Source: Nitrosomonadales bacterium
Lineage (GTDB): Bacteria; Pseudomonadota; Gammaproteobacteria; Burkholderiales; Gallionellaceae
Direction of reading: 5' to 3'
Length of the DNA stretch: 64,000 nucleotides
NCBI GenBank assembly: GCA_016223025.1
Contig: JACRPU010000010.1
Span: 1 to 64,000, forward strand
Of this stretch, positions 7,549 to 16,495 are shown in pieces; within the stretch, counting starts at the first letter, position 1, and every line of letters starts with the position of its first letter. The notes beneath the pieces are model-generated. The model did not search any database. It saw only the letters and a list, made by a program, of their open reading frames with translations, and was not told the DNA's origin. Both the position numbers and the translations under genes were made by a program.

Positions 7549-10251
7549 GTGCAAACCGCAGCCAAAATCTGCCAAAGCCTGCGCGAGGGGCGCATGTCGC
7601 TGCAACGGGGGTATGAAGGTCATGCTCGGCCCGCACGGCTGTTGCGCGCCCACGCCAGGCTGGTGGACGAGCATTTGTGCGCGGCCTGGCAAATGCTGGC
7701 CATGCCGCCCGGCCTGGCGCTGGTGGCGGTGGGAGGCTACGGGCGCGGCGAGCTATATCCGAAATCCGACATTGACCTGCTGATCCTGCTCCCCGGCGAG
7801 CCGGGCGCGGCGTTGCGGCAACGCTTGCAGAAGCTGGTCGGCCTGCTGTGGGACCTCGGGCTGGAAGCCGGCCACAGCATCCGCACCGTGGCGCAATGCG
7901 TGGCGGAATCCGCCGATGTTACGGTGCGCACCAACCTGCTGGAAGCGCGCCTGATCACCGGCGCGCGCCCGCTGTTCGGGGAGATGCGGGACACGCTGGC
8001 GCGATGCATGGATCGCCGCGCGTTTTATCTGGCCAAGCAGAAAGAGCAGGAACAGCGGCACGCGCGTTTTCTGGAAGCCGACACCAACCTGGAACCCAAC
8101 CTGAAGGAAAGCCCGGGCGGCCTGCGCGACCTGCATTCCGTGTTGTGGATCAGCCGCGCCGCCGGTTTGGGCAACACCTGGCGCGAGCTGGCTGCCGCCG
8201 GCCTGATAACCGCGCAGGAAGCCATCGCCATCGCGCGCCACGAGGCCTTGCTGCAAACCTTGCGCATCCGTTTGCATTATCTGGCCGGGCGCCGCGAAGA
8301 CCGCCTGCTGTTCGATTACCAGGCTGCCGTTGCGGAGCAGATGGAAATCGCGGGCGCAAAGGAGTCGAGAAACAATAAGTTGGACAATTATGGGTGTGCT
8401 GGCGGGATGCGATGCAAGGCGCCAGGCGCGCCGCATGGCCATTCCATGCAAGCGGCTGGCAACGCCGCAACGCGCCCGTCAGCGCGGCCAGAATGTTCGA
8501 GTTATTGTTTCTCGACTCCCAAGGGCGCGCGCCGCGCCAGCGAGCACCTGATGAAGCGCTTTTACCGCACCCGGCAGGCGGTGCTGCTGCTCAACGCCGT
8601 GCTGTTGCAGAACCTGCGCGCGCGCCTGTTTCCGGAAGCGGGCATGACAAACCCGCTCAACGCGCGTTTCGTGACGCGCGACACCCTGCTGGAAACGCGC
8701 GATGAAATGTTGTTCGAGCGCGAACCGGAGGCGATTCTGGAATGCTTCCTGCTGCTGGCGCAACACCCGCGCCTGACCGGATTTTCCGCCTCCACCCTGC
8801 GCGCGCTATGGCGCGCACGTCGCAAAATGGATGCGGCCTTCCGGCGCAATGCCGGCAACCGCGCGCTGTTCCTGGAAATCCTGCGCCAGCCGCAAGGCAT
8901 CACGCACACGTTGCGGCGCATGAACCAGCTCGGCATCCTGGGGCGCTATTTGCCCGCTTTCGGGCGCGTTGTCGGGCAAATGCAGTACGACCTGTTTCAT
9001 GTTTATACCGTGGATGAACACATCCTGATGGTGGTGCGCAACCTGCGCCGCCTCAATCTTGCCGCCCATGCCCACGAACACCCTTTGTGCAGCAAGCTGA
9101 TCCATGATTTTGCCCGCCCCGAAGTGCTGTACATCGCCGGCCTGTTTCACGACATCGCCAAGGGGCGCGGCGGCGACCACTCGGCCCTGGGCAGGGCGGA
9201 TGCGGCGCGCTTCTGCAAGGCGCACGGCCTGAGGCCGGAAGATGCCGAGCTGGTGGCGTGGCTGGTGGAGCATCACCTCACCCTGTCGGCCACGGCGCAG
9301 AAACAGGATCTTTCCGACCAGGACGTGATCGCCGCTTTCGCCGCCAAAATTCCGAACGACCGCTATCTGGTGGCGCTGTACCTGCTCACCGTGGCGGACA
9401 TCTGCGGCACCAGCCCGAAAGTCTGGAATGCGTGGAAAAGCAAACTGCTCGAAGATCTGTTCCGGGCGACGCGCCGCTACATGATGGGCGGCAAAAGCGC
9501 CGACCAGGTGGGAGATATCCGCGCGCGCGCGCGCGAAATCCTCAACCTGTACGCGATGGATCCGGAGGCCCACGAAATGCTGTGGGCGCAGCTCGACGCG
9601 GAATATTTTCTGCGCCACGAACCGGACGAAATCGCCTGGCATACCCGCTTGCTGGCCCGCCGCGCCAACAGCGCAACCCCCGTGGTCAAAGTGCGCCTGA
9701 GCCGCATCGGAGAGGGCCTGCAAGTAATGGTGTACTGCCCGGATCAACCTTACTTGTTCGCGCGCATCTGCGCTTTTTTCGAGCGGATGCGCTACAACAT
9801 CATGGAAGCCAAGATTCACACCACCCAGCACGGCTATGCGCTGGACAGTTTTTTAGTGATGGGTACGGGCCATACCGAAATGGCCTACCGCGACGTGATG
9901 AACTTCATCGAGTACGAGCTGGCGCAAAAACTTGGCGGCCAGGAGGCCCTGCCCACACCCCAGTCAGGCAGGGTAAGCCGCCAGCTCAAGCATTTTCCCA
10001 TCGCGCCGGAAGTCCGCATAGAAGCCGACGAAAAAGGCCGTTTCATGATGTCCGTCGTCGCGGGTGACCGGCCCGGCCTGCTGGCGCGCATCGCCTATGT
10101 GCTGGCGCGCCACCACATCAACCTGCGCAGCGCCAAAATCAACACGCTGGGGTCGCGCGCCGAAGACACTTTCCACATAAACGGCGCATCGCTGGCCCAA
10201 CCTAGCGCCGTTGCCCTGCTGCGCGAAGAGCTGTTGCGGCAAATCGCGTGA
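7549..10251 (+). CDS. glnD: [Protein-PII] uridylyltransferase/uridylyl-removing enzyme with in-frame insertion
   Basis: Senses glutamine and adds or removes UMP on PII proteins. Domains in order: nucleotidyltransferase (GGYGRGELYPKSDIDLLIL, about residues 61-79), helical GlnD-type domain, HD phosphohydrolase (GLFHDIAKGRGGDHS, about 530-545), and two ACT domains (about 710-790 and 825-899). At 900 residues it is about 40-50 longer than usual. The excess is residues about 272-325, encoded by a 159-base element with perfect inverted ends that splits the usual run ...EIAGAK|GARRASEHLMKRFYR. The inserted segment has no stop codon, is Cys/Gly/Ala-rich and looks unlike the rest. Frame and all catalytic motifs downstream are intact, so the enzyme may still work. 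The start is GTG; it follows map by 19 bases. Confidence 0.93.
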   Translation: MQTAAKICQSLREGRMSLQRGYEGHARPARLLRAHARLVDEHLCAAWQMLAMPPGLALVAVGGYGRGELYPKSDIDLLILLPGEPGAALRQRLQKLVGLLWDLGLEAGHSIRTVAQCVAESADVTVRTNLLEARLITGARPLFGEMRDTLARCMDRRAFYLAKQKEQEQRHARFLEADTNLEPNLKESPGGLRDLHSVLWISRAAGLGNTWRELAAAGLITAQEAIAIARHEALLQTLRIRLHYLAGRREDRLLFDYQAAVAEQMEIAGAKESRNNKLDNYGCAGGMRCKAPGAPHGHSMQAAGNAATRPSARPECSSYCFSTPKGARRASEHLMKRFYRTRQAVLLLNAVLLQNLRARLFPEAGMTNPLNARFVTRDTLLETRDEMLFEREPEAILECFLLLAQHPRLTGFSASTLRALWRARRKMDAAFRRNAGNRALFLEILRQPQGITHTLRRMNQLGILGRYLPAFGRVVGQMQYDLFHVYTVDEHILMVVRNLRRLNLAAHAHEHPLCSKLIHDFARPEVLYIAGLFHDIAKGRGGDHSALGRADAARFCKAHGLRPEDAELVAWLVEHHLTLSATAQKQDLSDQDVIAAFAAKIPNDRYLVALYLLTVADICGTSPKVWNAWKSKLLEDLFRATRRYMMGGKSADQVGDIRARAREILNLYAMDPEAHEMLWAQLDAEYFLRHEPDEIAWHTRLLARRANSATPVVKVRLSRIGEGLQVMVYCPDQPYLFARICAFFERMRYNIMEAKIHTTQHGYALDSFLVMGTGHTEMAYRDVMNFIEYELAQKLGGQEALPTPQSGRVSRQLKHFPIAPEVRIEADEKGRFMMSVVAGDRPGLLARIAYVLARHHINLRSAKINTLGSRAEDTFHINGASLAQPSAVALLREELLRQIA
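8361..8519. mobile_element. MITE-like palindromic element inserted in frame in glnD
   Basis: Perfect 18-base inverted ends: GGAGTCGAGAAACAATAA at 8361-8378 and its reverse complement at 8502-8519. The similarity of the two arms continues imperfectly for several more bases (T.G.ACA), and the centre is itself a palindrome around CATGGCCATTCCATG. The total is 159 bases. AAG occurs on both sides (8359-8361 and 8521-8523) and may be a target duplication. The net gain of 162 bases keeps the glnD frame. No transposase is present; it is non-autonomous. Confidence 0.85.
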
Positions 10252-10351
10252 AGGGGCCGCCGGTTATCCCCAGGGTAAAGTTGTTCTCGCAAATTTGTTT
10301 TATAAATCAACAGATGAATGACTTTCCCCCCCCGGTCAATCTTAAAGAAAC

Positions 10352-10386
10352 GTAGGGCGGATAAGCGCTGCGCTTATCCGCCCTAC
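10352..10386. repeat. Perfect REP-like hairpin between glnD and the coiled-coil gene
   Basis: GTAGGGCGGATAAGCG, a 3-base loop CTG and the exact reverse complement form a 16-bp stem. It overlaps the TAG stop of the gene on the minus strand and lies 100 bases after glnD, between convergent genes. This is a common proteobacterial dispersed palindrome. No T run follows on either strand, so it is an end-stabilising or rho-aiding structure rather than a classical terminator. Confidence 0.75.
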
Positions 10387-12794
10387 AAGCTTTCTTCGTC
10401 GGGTATCGGGAATGCCCGCAACCGGGTGGCAAGTTTCAGGCCCTGCCAGGCGGCTCCTCCTTCAACCGGCGGCGGGGCATCCGGCAACGCGGCTGAGGCC
10501 TGATTCTGCGGTGCCGGCAATGCCCTGACATCTGCCGCTGCCCGCATTTCCACGCTCGCTGCCGCAGGCTGCGCCGCCTTCGCCATCGCCTCACCCGTGG
10601 TCGGCGCGGAGAAATCCGGCGCAAGCGGCGACAGCACCGCCAACCCGAACAGCAGCGATGCGAGCAGGGATGCCCGGGTTAGCGAATTGCGCCGATCCGC
10701 CTTGCGCAGTCTCTCCAGGAGCCGCCCGGTCTCCGCCTCCGCATTGGCCTGCCGGATTTCTTCGCACAATCCTGCCGCAGAAACCCGGTGGAACTCCTCG
10801 CGCGCCTGCAATGCCAGCGCCACTTCCTTCTGCAACCGCGCCTTTTCCTGCAAGGCAAGGGTTGCCTGCTGCTGCGCCCGCGTTTTCCCTTCCGCCGCCT
10901 CGCGCGCATTCCGCTCGGCCTGCTCCAAGTCGCGCGCCGCCGCCGCCGCCATTTCTTCGGCTGCGATGCGCGCCCCGGTTTCCGCTCCGGCGCGCCGCTC
11001 ATCATCCAGGCGCGACTGTTGCAGGTCGCGCGCGCGCGCCTCCGCAACGCATCTGGATTGCGCGCTCTCCAGATATTGCCGCTCGATGCGCGCGCTTTCC
11101 TCGGCCAGCAACCTGGCCTGCTGTTCGGCGTCAAGCCGCTGGCGCGCCATGGCCGCAGCGCGCGCTTCTGCTTGCAGCTTTGCCTTTTCTGCTTGTGCGG
11201 CCTGCTCCACGGTATCGGCGTGCAGCCTGGCCATGTTCCGGGCACGGATTTCAGCATCTTCTTTCTCTCTGGCCGAAGCCAATGCTTGTTCCGTCAGTTT
11301 CAGCCTGGCTACCGCAGCATCCCTGGCTCGTGTTTCCGTGGCTATGCGTTCGTTATCCGCCTCGATCGCCTGTAATTCTGCGCCCATGCGCGCCCCGATT
11401 TCGGCAATCGCGCGATTCTCGGTTTCCGCGCGCGCCAGCGCCACGCGCGCGGCTTCTTCCTGTTCCGCGGTGCGCTGCATGGCGGCGGCGCAGGCCTGGC
11501 GTTCCGCCTCGACGCATTCGCGGGCCGCTCCGATGGCCGCATTGGTTGCCGCCAGTTTTGCCTCTTCGGCCTGGCGCGCCGCAACAGCCAGTTCGGCGCG
11601 TTGCCGGGCGGCCTGCGCCAACTGCTTCTCGGCCAGGATTCCGGCTTGCGTTTCCTGCGCCGCCAGCCGGTCCGCCGCCAGCCGCGCCAGCTCGGCATCC
11701 GCCAGTTCTCGCTGCAAGCGCGCTTTCTCGTTTGCCGCCTGCCCGGCTTTTGCGGCCATTTCCGCGCGCCTGCCGGCCTCTGCCACGGCTTCCGCTTCGG
11801 CCCGCAACTGGATTTCCATGCCGCGAGCGGCGAGCATTTCCGCTTCGGCGCGCTGCTGCGCGAGCGCGATCAGATCCCGCTCTGCCTCCAGCTTGCATTG
11901 CGCGGCTTGCCTGGCCCGCGTTTCCGCATCCAGCCGCTCGTGCGCTTCCAGCTCTGCCTGCCGCATCAGCGCGTTGGCTTCTTCCCGTTCCCGCGCGGCC
12001 TGCTGTTCGATTTCCGCGCGGGCCGCAAGCCAATCCTGCACTTCCTGTTCCATGCGACGGCTCTGCTCGTCCGCAGCCCTGCTCCGCTCTTCCTTTTCCG
12101 CGCACGCTTTCCGGCAAGCCTCGGCCGCTTCGATTGCGCGGGCTTCCGCCTCGATACCGGCATCGGCCCGCTCTTTTGCCTGACTTTCCGCCGCCGTGCG
12201 CTGCTGCGCCAGATCAGCCGCATGGCGCTCCGCATCGGCGCGCGCCAGCGCGACCCGTTCCGCTTCCATCTCGGCTGCCGCGCGCGCCTGGCTCTCGGCC
12301 AGCGCGGCGGTTTCGGCGCGCCGCCGCGCCTGCATTGCCTCGATGGCGGCCATCTCGGCTTTGGCCCTGGCATTGACCTGCGCCAGCGCCTCTTTTTCGG
12401 CATGGGCCCGCTCTTGTATCGCTCTGGTGATTGACTCTTCCACGCCGTTTTTTTCCTGCGCCAGCAAAATCGCTTCCCGTTCGAGCCTGGCGCGGTTTTC
12501 CGCTGCTGCGCGCGCCTGCTGTTCTGCGGCCAGGCGCTGCTCCGCCGCTTGCTGCGCGTCCTGTTCCGCGCGATTTTTCGCTTCGACCTGCTCCGCCAGA
12601 TCGCTCTCGTAGCGCGCTTTTGTCTGGGCGACCGCGCGCGCGCGCGCTTCCGCGCGCATTCTTGCCTGCAGCGCGAGCTGCGCTTCGATTTCCGCCTCCA
12701 TGCGGGCGTGCGCTTCCTGGATAGCCGCCGATTCGGCAGCGTTTTCCTCCGGTTGCGCGGCAACCAGGCGGATTCTGTTTTGTGGTGCTGACAT
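10383..12794 (-). CDS. Giant alanine/glutamate-rich coiled-coil protein with C-terminal membrane segment
   Basis: Function unknown. About 803 residues, of which roughly 40-690 form an uninterrupted Ala/Glu/Arg/Gln-rich helix with few prolines and glycines. Much of it follows a 14-residue (two-heptad) period in which an AE pair recurs, for example in the stretch near residues 145-240. A hydrophobic segment follows near the C-terminus (SLLASLLFGLAVLSPLAP), then a Pro/Ala-rich tail of about 75 residues. So a long cytoplasmic rod anchored by its C-terminal end is the simplest reading. The start was set at the second ATG (12794, MSAPQNRIRL), because GGGGC lies seven bases upstream; the first ATG at 12806 has no such site. 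It is transcribed divergently from the Ser/Thr kinase gene, whose product also has a long coiled coil. Confidence 0.75.
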   Translation of the reverse strand: MSAPQNRIRLVAAQPEENAAESAAIQEAHARMEAEIEAQLALQARMRAEARARAVAQTKARYESDLAEQVEAKNRAEQDAQQAAEQRLAAEQQARAAAENRARLEREAILLAQEKNGVEESITRAIQERAHAEKEALAQVNARAKAEMAAIEAMQARRRAETAALAESQARAAAEMEAERVALARADAERHAADLAQQRTAAESQAKERADAGIEAEARAIEAAEACRKACAEKEERSRAADEQSRRMEQEVQDWLAARAEIEQQAAREREEANALMRQAELEAHERLDAETRARQAAQCKLEAERDLIALAQQRAEAEMLAARGMEIQLRAEAEAVAEAGRRAEMAAKAGQAANEKARLQRELADAELARLAADRLAAQETQAGILAEKQLAQAARQRAELAVAARQAEEAKLAATNAAIGAARECVEAERQACAAAMQRTAEQEEAARVALARAETENRAIAEIGARMGAELQAIEADNERIATETRARDAAVARLKLTEQALASAREKEDAEIRARNMARLHADTVEQAAQAEKAKLQAEARAAAMARQRLDAEQQARLLAEESARIERQYLESAQSRCVAEARARDLQQSRLDDERRAGAETGARIAAEEMAAAAARDLEQAERNAREAAEGKTRAQQQATLALQEKARLQKEVALALQAREEFHRVSAAGLCEEIRQANAEAETGRLLERLRKADRRNSLTRASLLASLLFGLAVLSPLAPDFSAPTTGEAMAKAAQPAAASVEMRAAADVRALPAPQNQASAALPDAPPPVEGGAAWQGLKLATRLRAFPIPDEESL

Positions 12795-12994
12795 GATTTG
12801 CCCCATTCGCGTATCCGTGCCGGACGGAGTGGCACGACGCTACGATAGCAATTCGGCCTGCCAGACAAGCCCGGAATAGAAGCAGGAAACGGGGTCATTT
12901 ATCCCGAACCCGGCCACATGGCCAAAAAGGCACGCCCCCTTTCGGCAAGCCATCGGCGGAACGGGCCGTAGTGCCCATTTTTTGCAGATAGGCG

Positions 12995-13024
12995 TTACAA
13001 TAAGGCGTTAATAATTATTATAAA
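12995..13024 (+). promoter_or_regulatory. Candidate promoter for the kinase operon
   Basis: TTACAA and TATAAA are 18 bases apart in an A/T-rich island of an otherwise GC-rich 339-base divergent gap (12795-13133). The predicted leader is about 100 bases. Nothing else was recognised in the gap. Confidence 0.3.
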
Positions 13025-13133
13025 ATCCGGGAGATCTGCTCACCCGTTTCACTGGTGGGTTCTGTTTTTTGCCGGCGCGCAATGCATCTTCAAAATTCTT
13101 CATCCGAGCCGATGCACAATGTAATCAAATAAC

Positions 13134-15815
13134 ATGCTGACAAAACTCGGCAAATACGACATCAAGCGTGAGCTCGGCAAGGGCGCCATGGGCATAGTCT
13201 ATGAAGGATTCGACCCCTTCATCGAACGCACTGTCGCGATCAAGACGATCCTCAAGTCCATGCTCGACAGCGCCGAGGCAAAGGACATGCTCAGCCGCTT
13301 CCGCCGCGAAGCCCAAGCGGCCGGACGCCTCACCCATCCAAACATCGTCTCCGTTTACGAATACGGCGAAGACCAGGACATGGCGTTCATCGCCATGGAA
13401 TTCGTTCACGGCAAGGAGCTGAAAAAATATTTCGAGGCCGAAGAACGCTTCCACATGAAGGACATCGTGCGCCTCATGACGCAGCTTCTCGATGCCCTCG
13501 AATATTCCCACAACCGCGGCGTGGTGCACCGCGACATCAAGCCGGCAAATATCATCATCACTGAAGACAGGCAGTTGAAGGTTGCGGATTTCGGCATCGC
13601 CAAAATCGAATCCTCCCAACTCACCCAGGTCGGCACCGTGCTCGGCACACCCACTCACATGTCGCCCGAGCAGTTCATGGGCCTCGCCGCGGATCGCCGC
13701 AGCGATATTTATTCTTCGGGTGTCATTCTCTACCAGTTCCTCACCGGCGAACGGCCATTCACCGGCAGTGTGATCACCATCATGCACAAGGTGCTGAATC
13801 AGGAACCGGTGCCGCCGTCCACGCTCAACTTCAATGTCTCGAAGGCTCTCGATGAGGTGGTAAAAAGGGCCATGGCAAAGCGCCCGGAAGATCGTTTTCA
13901 AACCGCCCGCGAATTTGCCGAAGCATTGCGGGGCGCCGCCGAAGGGGAGATGACCGCCATTACCGGAGCCGGAGCCGCGCCGGATGAGACGGTGATCTCC
14001 GCAGATGGGGATATTGCCTCGCAATCCGGAACCGCCGCCGAAATCAACCAGGAAGAACTCGATCTTTGGAAGCGCCTTCAAAGCAGCACCCGCATCCCGG
14101 ATTTGCAGCTTTACCTGAACAAATACCCCGATGGCACTTTCACCGACCTCGCAAAATCGAAGATCGCCGCACTGGAAAAAAACCAGCTCGATCGCAGGGG
14201 AGCGAACCGGGCGCAACTGGCGGAGGCTGACGCTGAAGCCGATTCTTCCCAGACCGAAATCAACTTCTGGCGCCGCATCAAAGCCAGCGCCGATCCAAAA
14301 GACTTCGAGGCTTATCTCGAAACATATCCCAAGGGGCATTTTGCGGAGCTTGCCAAACTGAGACTCGGTTCCTTTGGTAAAGCCGGGCCTTCCGGCAAGG
14401 AACGGGAGAATAAGCCTGCCGCAGAAACGCGGGTGATTCCCCCGCCGTTCGCGGAAAAAGAAGCGCTGCAGGCTCCCGGGAAGGAGGGGAAAAAACTTCC
14501 ATGGGCCGGCATCGCTGCCGGTGTGCTGGCTATTGCGGGAGCCGGCGTGGCATGGTTCGCCCTGAAGCCGCCCCCGGCGCCGCCGCCGGAAACTGTGGCA
14601 AAACCCGCGCCGCTGTCGGCTGAAGCTCAGGCGAGGGCTGATGCCGAGAAAGCCAAACAGGAAAGGGAGAAATTGCAGCAGCAAATGGCGGATCTGGTCA
14701 AGCTGGAGCAAGAAAAGCTGGCGTTGGCCAAGCTGGAAAGAGAAAAAATAGAGAAAGCCAACCTGGAAAAAGAAAAGGCGGACAAAGAACTGGAAGAGAA
14801 GGTCAAGCAGGAACAGGAGCTGATAGCCAAGATCAGGGAAGAGACCCTGCGGGAACAGGAACGGGCAGCGAAAGCCAAGCTGGAAGGCGAAAGACTGGAG
14901 AAAGCCAGGCTGGAAAAAGATAGATTGGCCCAGGAAAAAGAGAAATTGGCTCAGGAAAAAGAGAAATTGGCTCAGGAAAAACTGGCCAAGGAAAAACTGA
15001 CAGCCGCGCAATTAGCCGCCAACGCCGAGAAGATCAGACAGGAAAAAGAAAAAGCGGACAAGGAAAGGGCGGCAGCGGAGAAGGAAAGGGCGGCAGCGGA
15101 GAAGGCCAGGCTGGAACTTGAAAAAGCCGAGCAAGCCAGACTGGCAAAAGAGAAGGCGCTCAGAGCCGAGCAGGAACAGGCCCTGGCGAAACTGAAAGCT
15201 GAAAGAGAAGCTGCCGCAGCCAAGGCTGCGGAGGCCAAGACGCGCGCAGAGGCCGAAAAAGCTGCGGCGAAAGCCCGCGCCGAAGCAGATGCCATAGCCG
15301 AGAAAAAACGCATTCTCGAGGCCAAGGCAGAGGCAGAGGCCGAGAAGTCGAGACTGGAAGCGGAGGCAAAAGCAAAGGCCGACGCGGAAGCATCAGCGGC
15401 GGCCAAGACAAAGGCTGCTGCTGAAAAAGCGGCGGCGGATAAAGCAAAGGCCGACGCGGAAGCCGCCGCAGCCAAGGCAAGGGCCGATGCGGATGCCGAA
15501 GCAAAACGCAAGGCAGAAGCAGAAAAGGCCAAGGAGGCCGCTGCGCCTCCAGCGGCGCCAAGCGCGGTCGCGGCGGGCGACCCGGCAGAGCTGTATCAGC
15601 ATGGCCTGAGGGAAGAGGGCAAGGGCAACATCGCCGCCGCAATGAAACTGTTCAAGGATTCCGCCAGTGCGGGTTACGGTCCGGCGATGAAAAAACTCGG
15701 CGACATTTACGGCGTAGGCAATGACGCCGTACCCCGCGATTATGCGGCCTCGATCAAGTGGTACAACAAGGCCAGGCAAGCCGGCATGGCCCTCGATGCC
15801 AACATAAAGCGCTGA
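13134..15815 (+). CDS. Transmembrane Ser/Thr protein kinase with TolA-like stalk and Sel1-like tail
   Basis: A Hanks-type kinase of 893 residues. The kinase domain (about 8-265) has the glycine loop GKGAMG, the catalytic Lys in VAIK, HRDIKPANI, DFG and SPEQ. Two repeats of about 45 residues follow (about 302-350 and 372-415, with ELDLWKRLQSS / EINFWRRIKAS and LYLNKYPDGTF / AYLETYPKGHF). One transmembrane helix lies at about 455-477, then a Pro-rich linker, then about 300 residues of charged coiled coil rich in K, E and A (about 500-800), and last a Sel1/TPR-like tail (about 815-892). Topology: kinase inside, stalk and tail in the periplasm. Its TGA overlaps the ATG of the BON gene. Substrates are unknown; no FHA or PP2C phosphatase gene is nearby. 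Confidence 0.9.
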   Translation: MLTKLGKYDIKRELGKGAMGIVYEGFDPFIERTVAIKTILKSMLDSAEAKDMLSRFRREAQAAGRLTHPNIVSVYEYGEDQDMAFIAMEFVHGKELKKYFEAEERFHMKDIVRLMTQLLDALEYSHNRGVVHRDIKPANIIITEDRQLKVADFGIAKIESSQLTQVGTVLGTPTHMSPEQFMGLAADRRSDIYSSGVILYQFLTGERPFTGSVITIMHKVLNQEPVPPSTLNFNVSKALDEVVKRAMAKRPEDRFQTAREFAEALRGAAEGEMTAITGAGAAPDETVISADGDIASQSGTAAEINQEELDLWKRLQSSTRIPDLQLYLNKYPDGTFTDLAKSKIAALEKNQLDRRGANRAQLAEADAEADSSQTEINFWRRIKASADPKDFEAYLETYPKGHFAELAKLRLGSFGKAGPSGKERENKPAAETRVIPPPFAEKEALQAPGKEGKKLPWAGIAAGVLAIAGAGVAWFALKPPPAPPPETVAKPAPLSAEAQARADAEKAKQEREKLQQQMADLVKLEQEKLALAKLEREKIEKANLEKEKADKELEEKVKQEQELIAKIREETLREQERAAKAKLEGERLEKARLEKDRLAQEKEKLAQEKEKLAQEKLAKEKLTAAQLAANAEKIRQEKEKADKERAAAEKERAAAEKARLELEKAEQARLAKEKALRAEQEQALAKLKAEREAAAAKAAEAKTRAEAEKAAAKARAEADAIAEKKRILEAKAEAEAEKSRLEAEAKAKADAEASAAAKTKAAAEKAAADKAKADAEAAAAKARADADAEAKRKAEAEKAKEAAAPPAAPSAVAAGDPAELYQHGLREEGKGNIAAAMKLFKDSASAGYGPAMKKLGDIYGVGNDAVPRDYAASIKWYNKARQAGMALDANIKR

Positions 15816-16408
15816 TGCCGCTCGGCGGGGCATCGTTACGCGCCATTCTGTTTGGCGTTTTCGTTGCATTCTCGCGGGCGGCCATCGCCTTTGACCCGAT
15901 AGTCAGCATCGTCGGCATGGGCATCTCGACCTCGATGGATGCGCGCACTGCCGGTGAAGTCAAGAACGATATCCAGATTGATGTCGCGTTGACGAAAAAA
16001 CTGCTGGATCACAAAGGCGACGACTTCAAGAATGTTTCCGCGCTCGTTTTCGCGCAGCATGTCGTGCTGATCGGCTATGCCAGAAACGGCAGCGTCAGAC
16101 GGCAAGCCGGAGCGCTGGCCAAGCCGGACAAGCTCATCCGTTCGCTCAGAAACGACATCCTTATCGGGAAACCGGACGGCAATTTCGGCGCCAACCTCGT
16201 CCTCGACAAAAAAATCGGCCTGGCGCTGACGGCAGCCAGGGGGATAAGCTCGGTCAACATGCGCTGGAAAGTATATGGCGGCGCGGTATTCCTCGCGGGT
16301 GTCGCGCAAAGCCCGGAAGAGGCCAGGCTTGCCGCCGCCACCATCCGCAGCCTCGGCGGGGTCAAGAAGCTCCGCCCGCATCTGAGGATCGTCAGAAAAA
16401 AGAAGTAA
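15815..16408 (+). CDS. Exported BON-domain protein coupled to the kinase gene
   Basis: A 197-residue protein beginning MPLGGASLRAILFGVFVAFSRAAIA, a signal peptide. The mature part resembles OsmY/BON proteins: a first BON-like unit (DIQIDVALTKKLL... ALVFAQHVVLIGYA) and a second, weaker one (KIGLALTAARG... VYGGAVFLAGVAQSPEEARLAAATIRSLGGVKKLR). BON domains bind phospholipid surfaces in the periplasm or outer membrane. The frame is open back to 15758, but the ATG at 15815 overlaps the kinase TGA by one base (TGATG) and gives the signal peptide, so it is the likely start. The coupling suggests action together with the kinase's periplasmic stalk; this is inference. Confidence 0.75.
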   Translation: MPLGGASLRAILFGVFVAFSRAAIAFDPIVSIVGMGISTSMDARTAGEVKNDIQIDVALTKKLLDHKGDDFKNVSALVFAQHVVLIGYARNGSVRRQAGALAKPDKLIRSLRNDILIGKPDGNFGANLVLDKKIGLALTAARGISSVNMRWKVYGGAVFLAGVAQSPEEARLAAATIRSLGGVKKLRPHLRIVRKKK

Positions 16409-16479
16409 ACCCCGACCGCTATCCGGTTTGAATCGGCAACGCCCGGCTCCCGGAGAGCTTTTTCAACAGCCTGTTAAGG

Positions 16480-16485
16480 TATAAT
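16480..16485 (+). promoter_or_regulatory. Minus-10 box TATAAT just before ribF
   Basis: A consensus TATAAT lies only 10 bases before the ribF ATG, with no good -35 box. Transcription from here would start within about five bases of the ATG, giving a nearly leaderless message. No Shine-Dalgarno is seen before the ATG, which fits. Confidence 0.45.
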
Positions 16486-16495
16486 CCGCGCCCTT

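Noticed and set aside
10597-12376. Long plus-strand frames rich in Ser/Ala or Pro/Arg opposite the coiled-coil gene
   Set aside because: They are antisense shadows of a repetitive Ala/Glu coding sequence: biased composition, no start signals, no family motifs.
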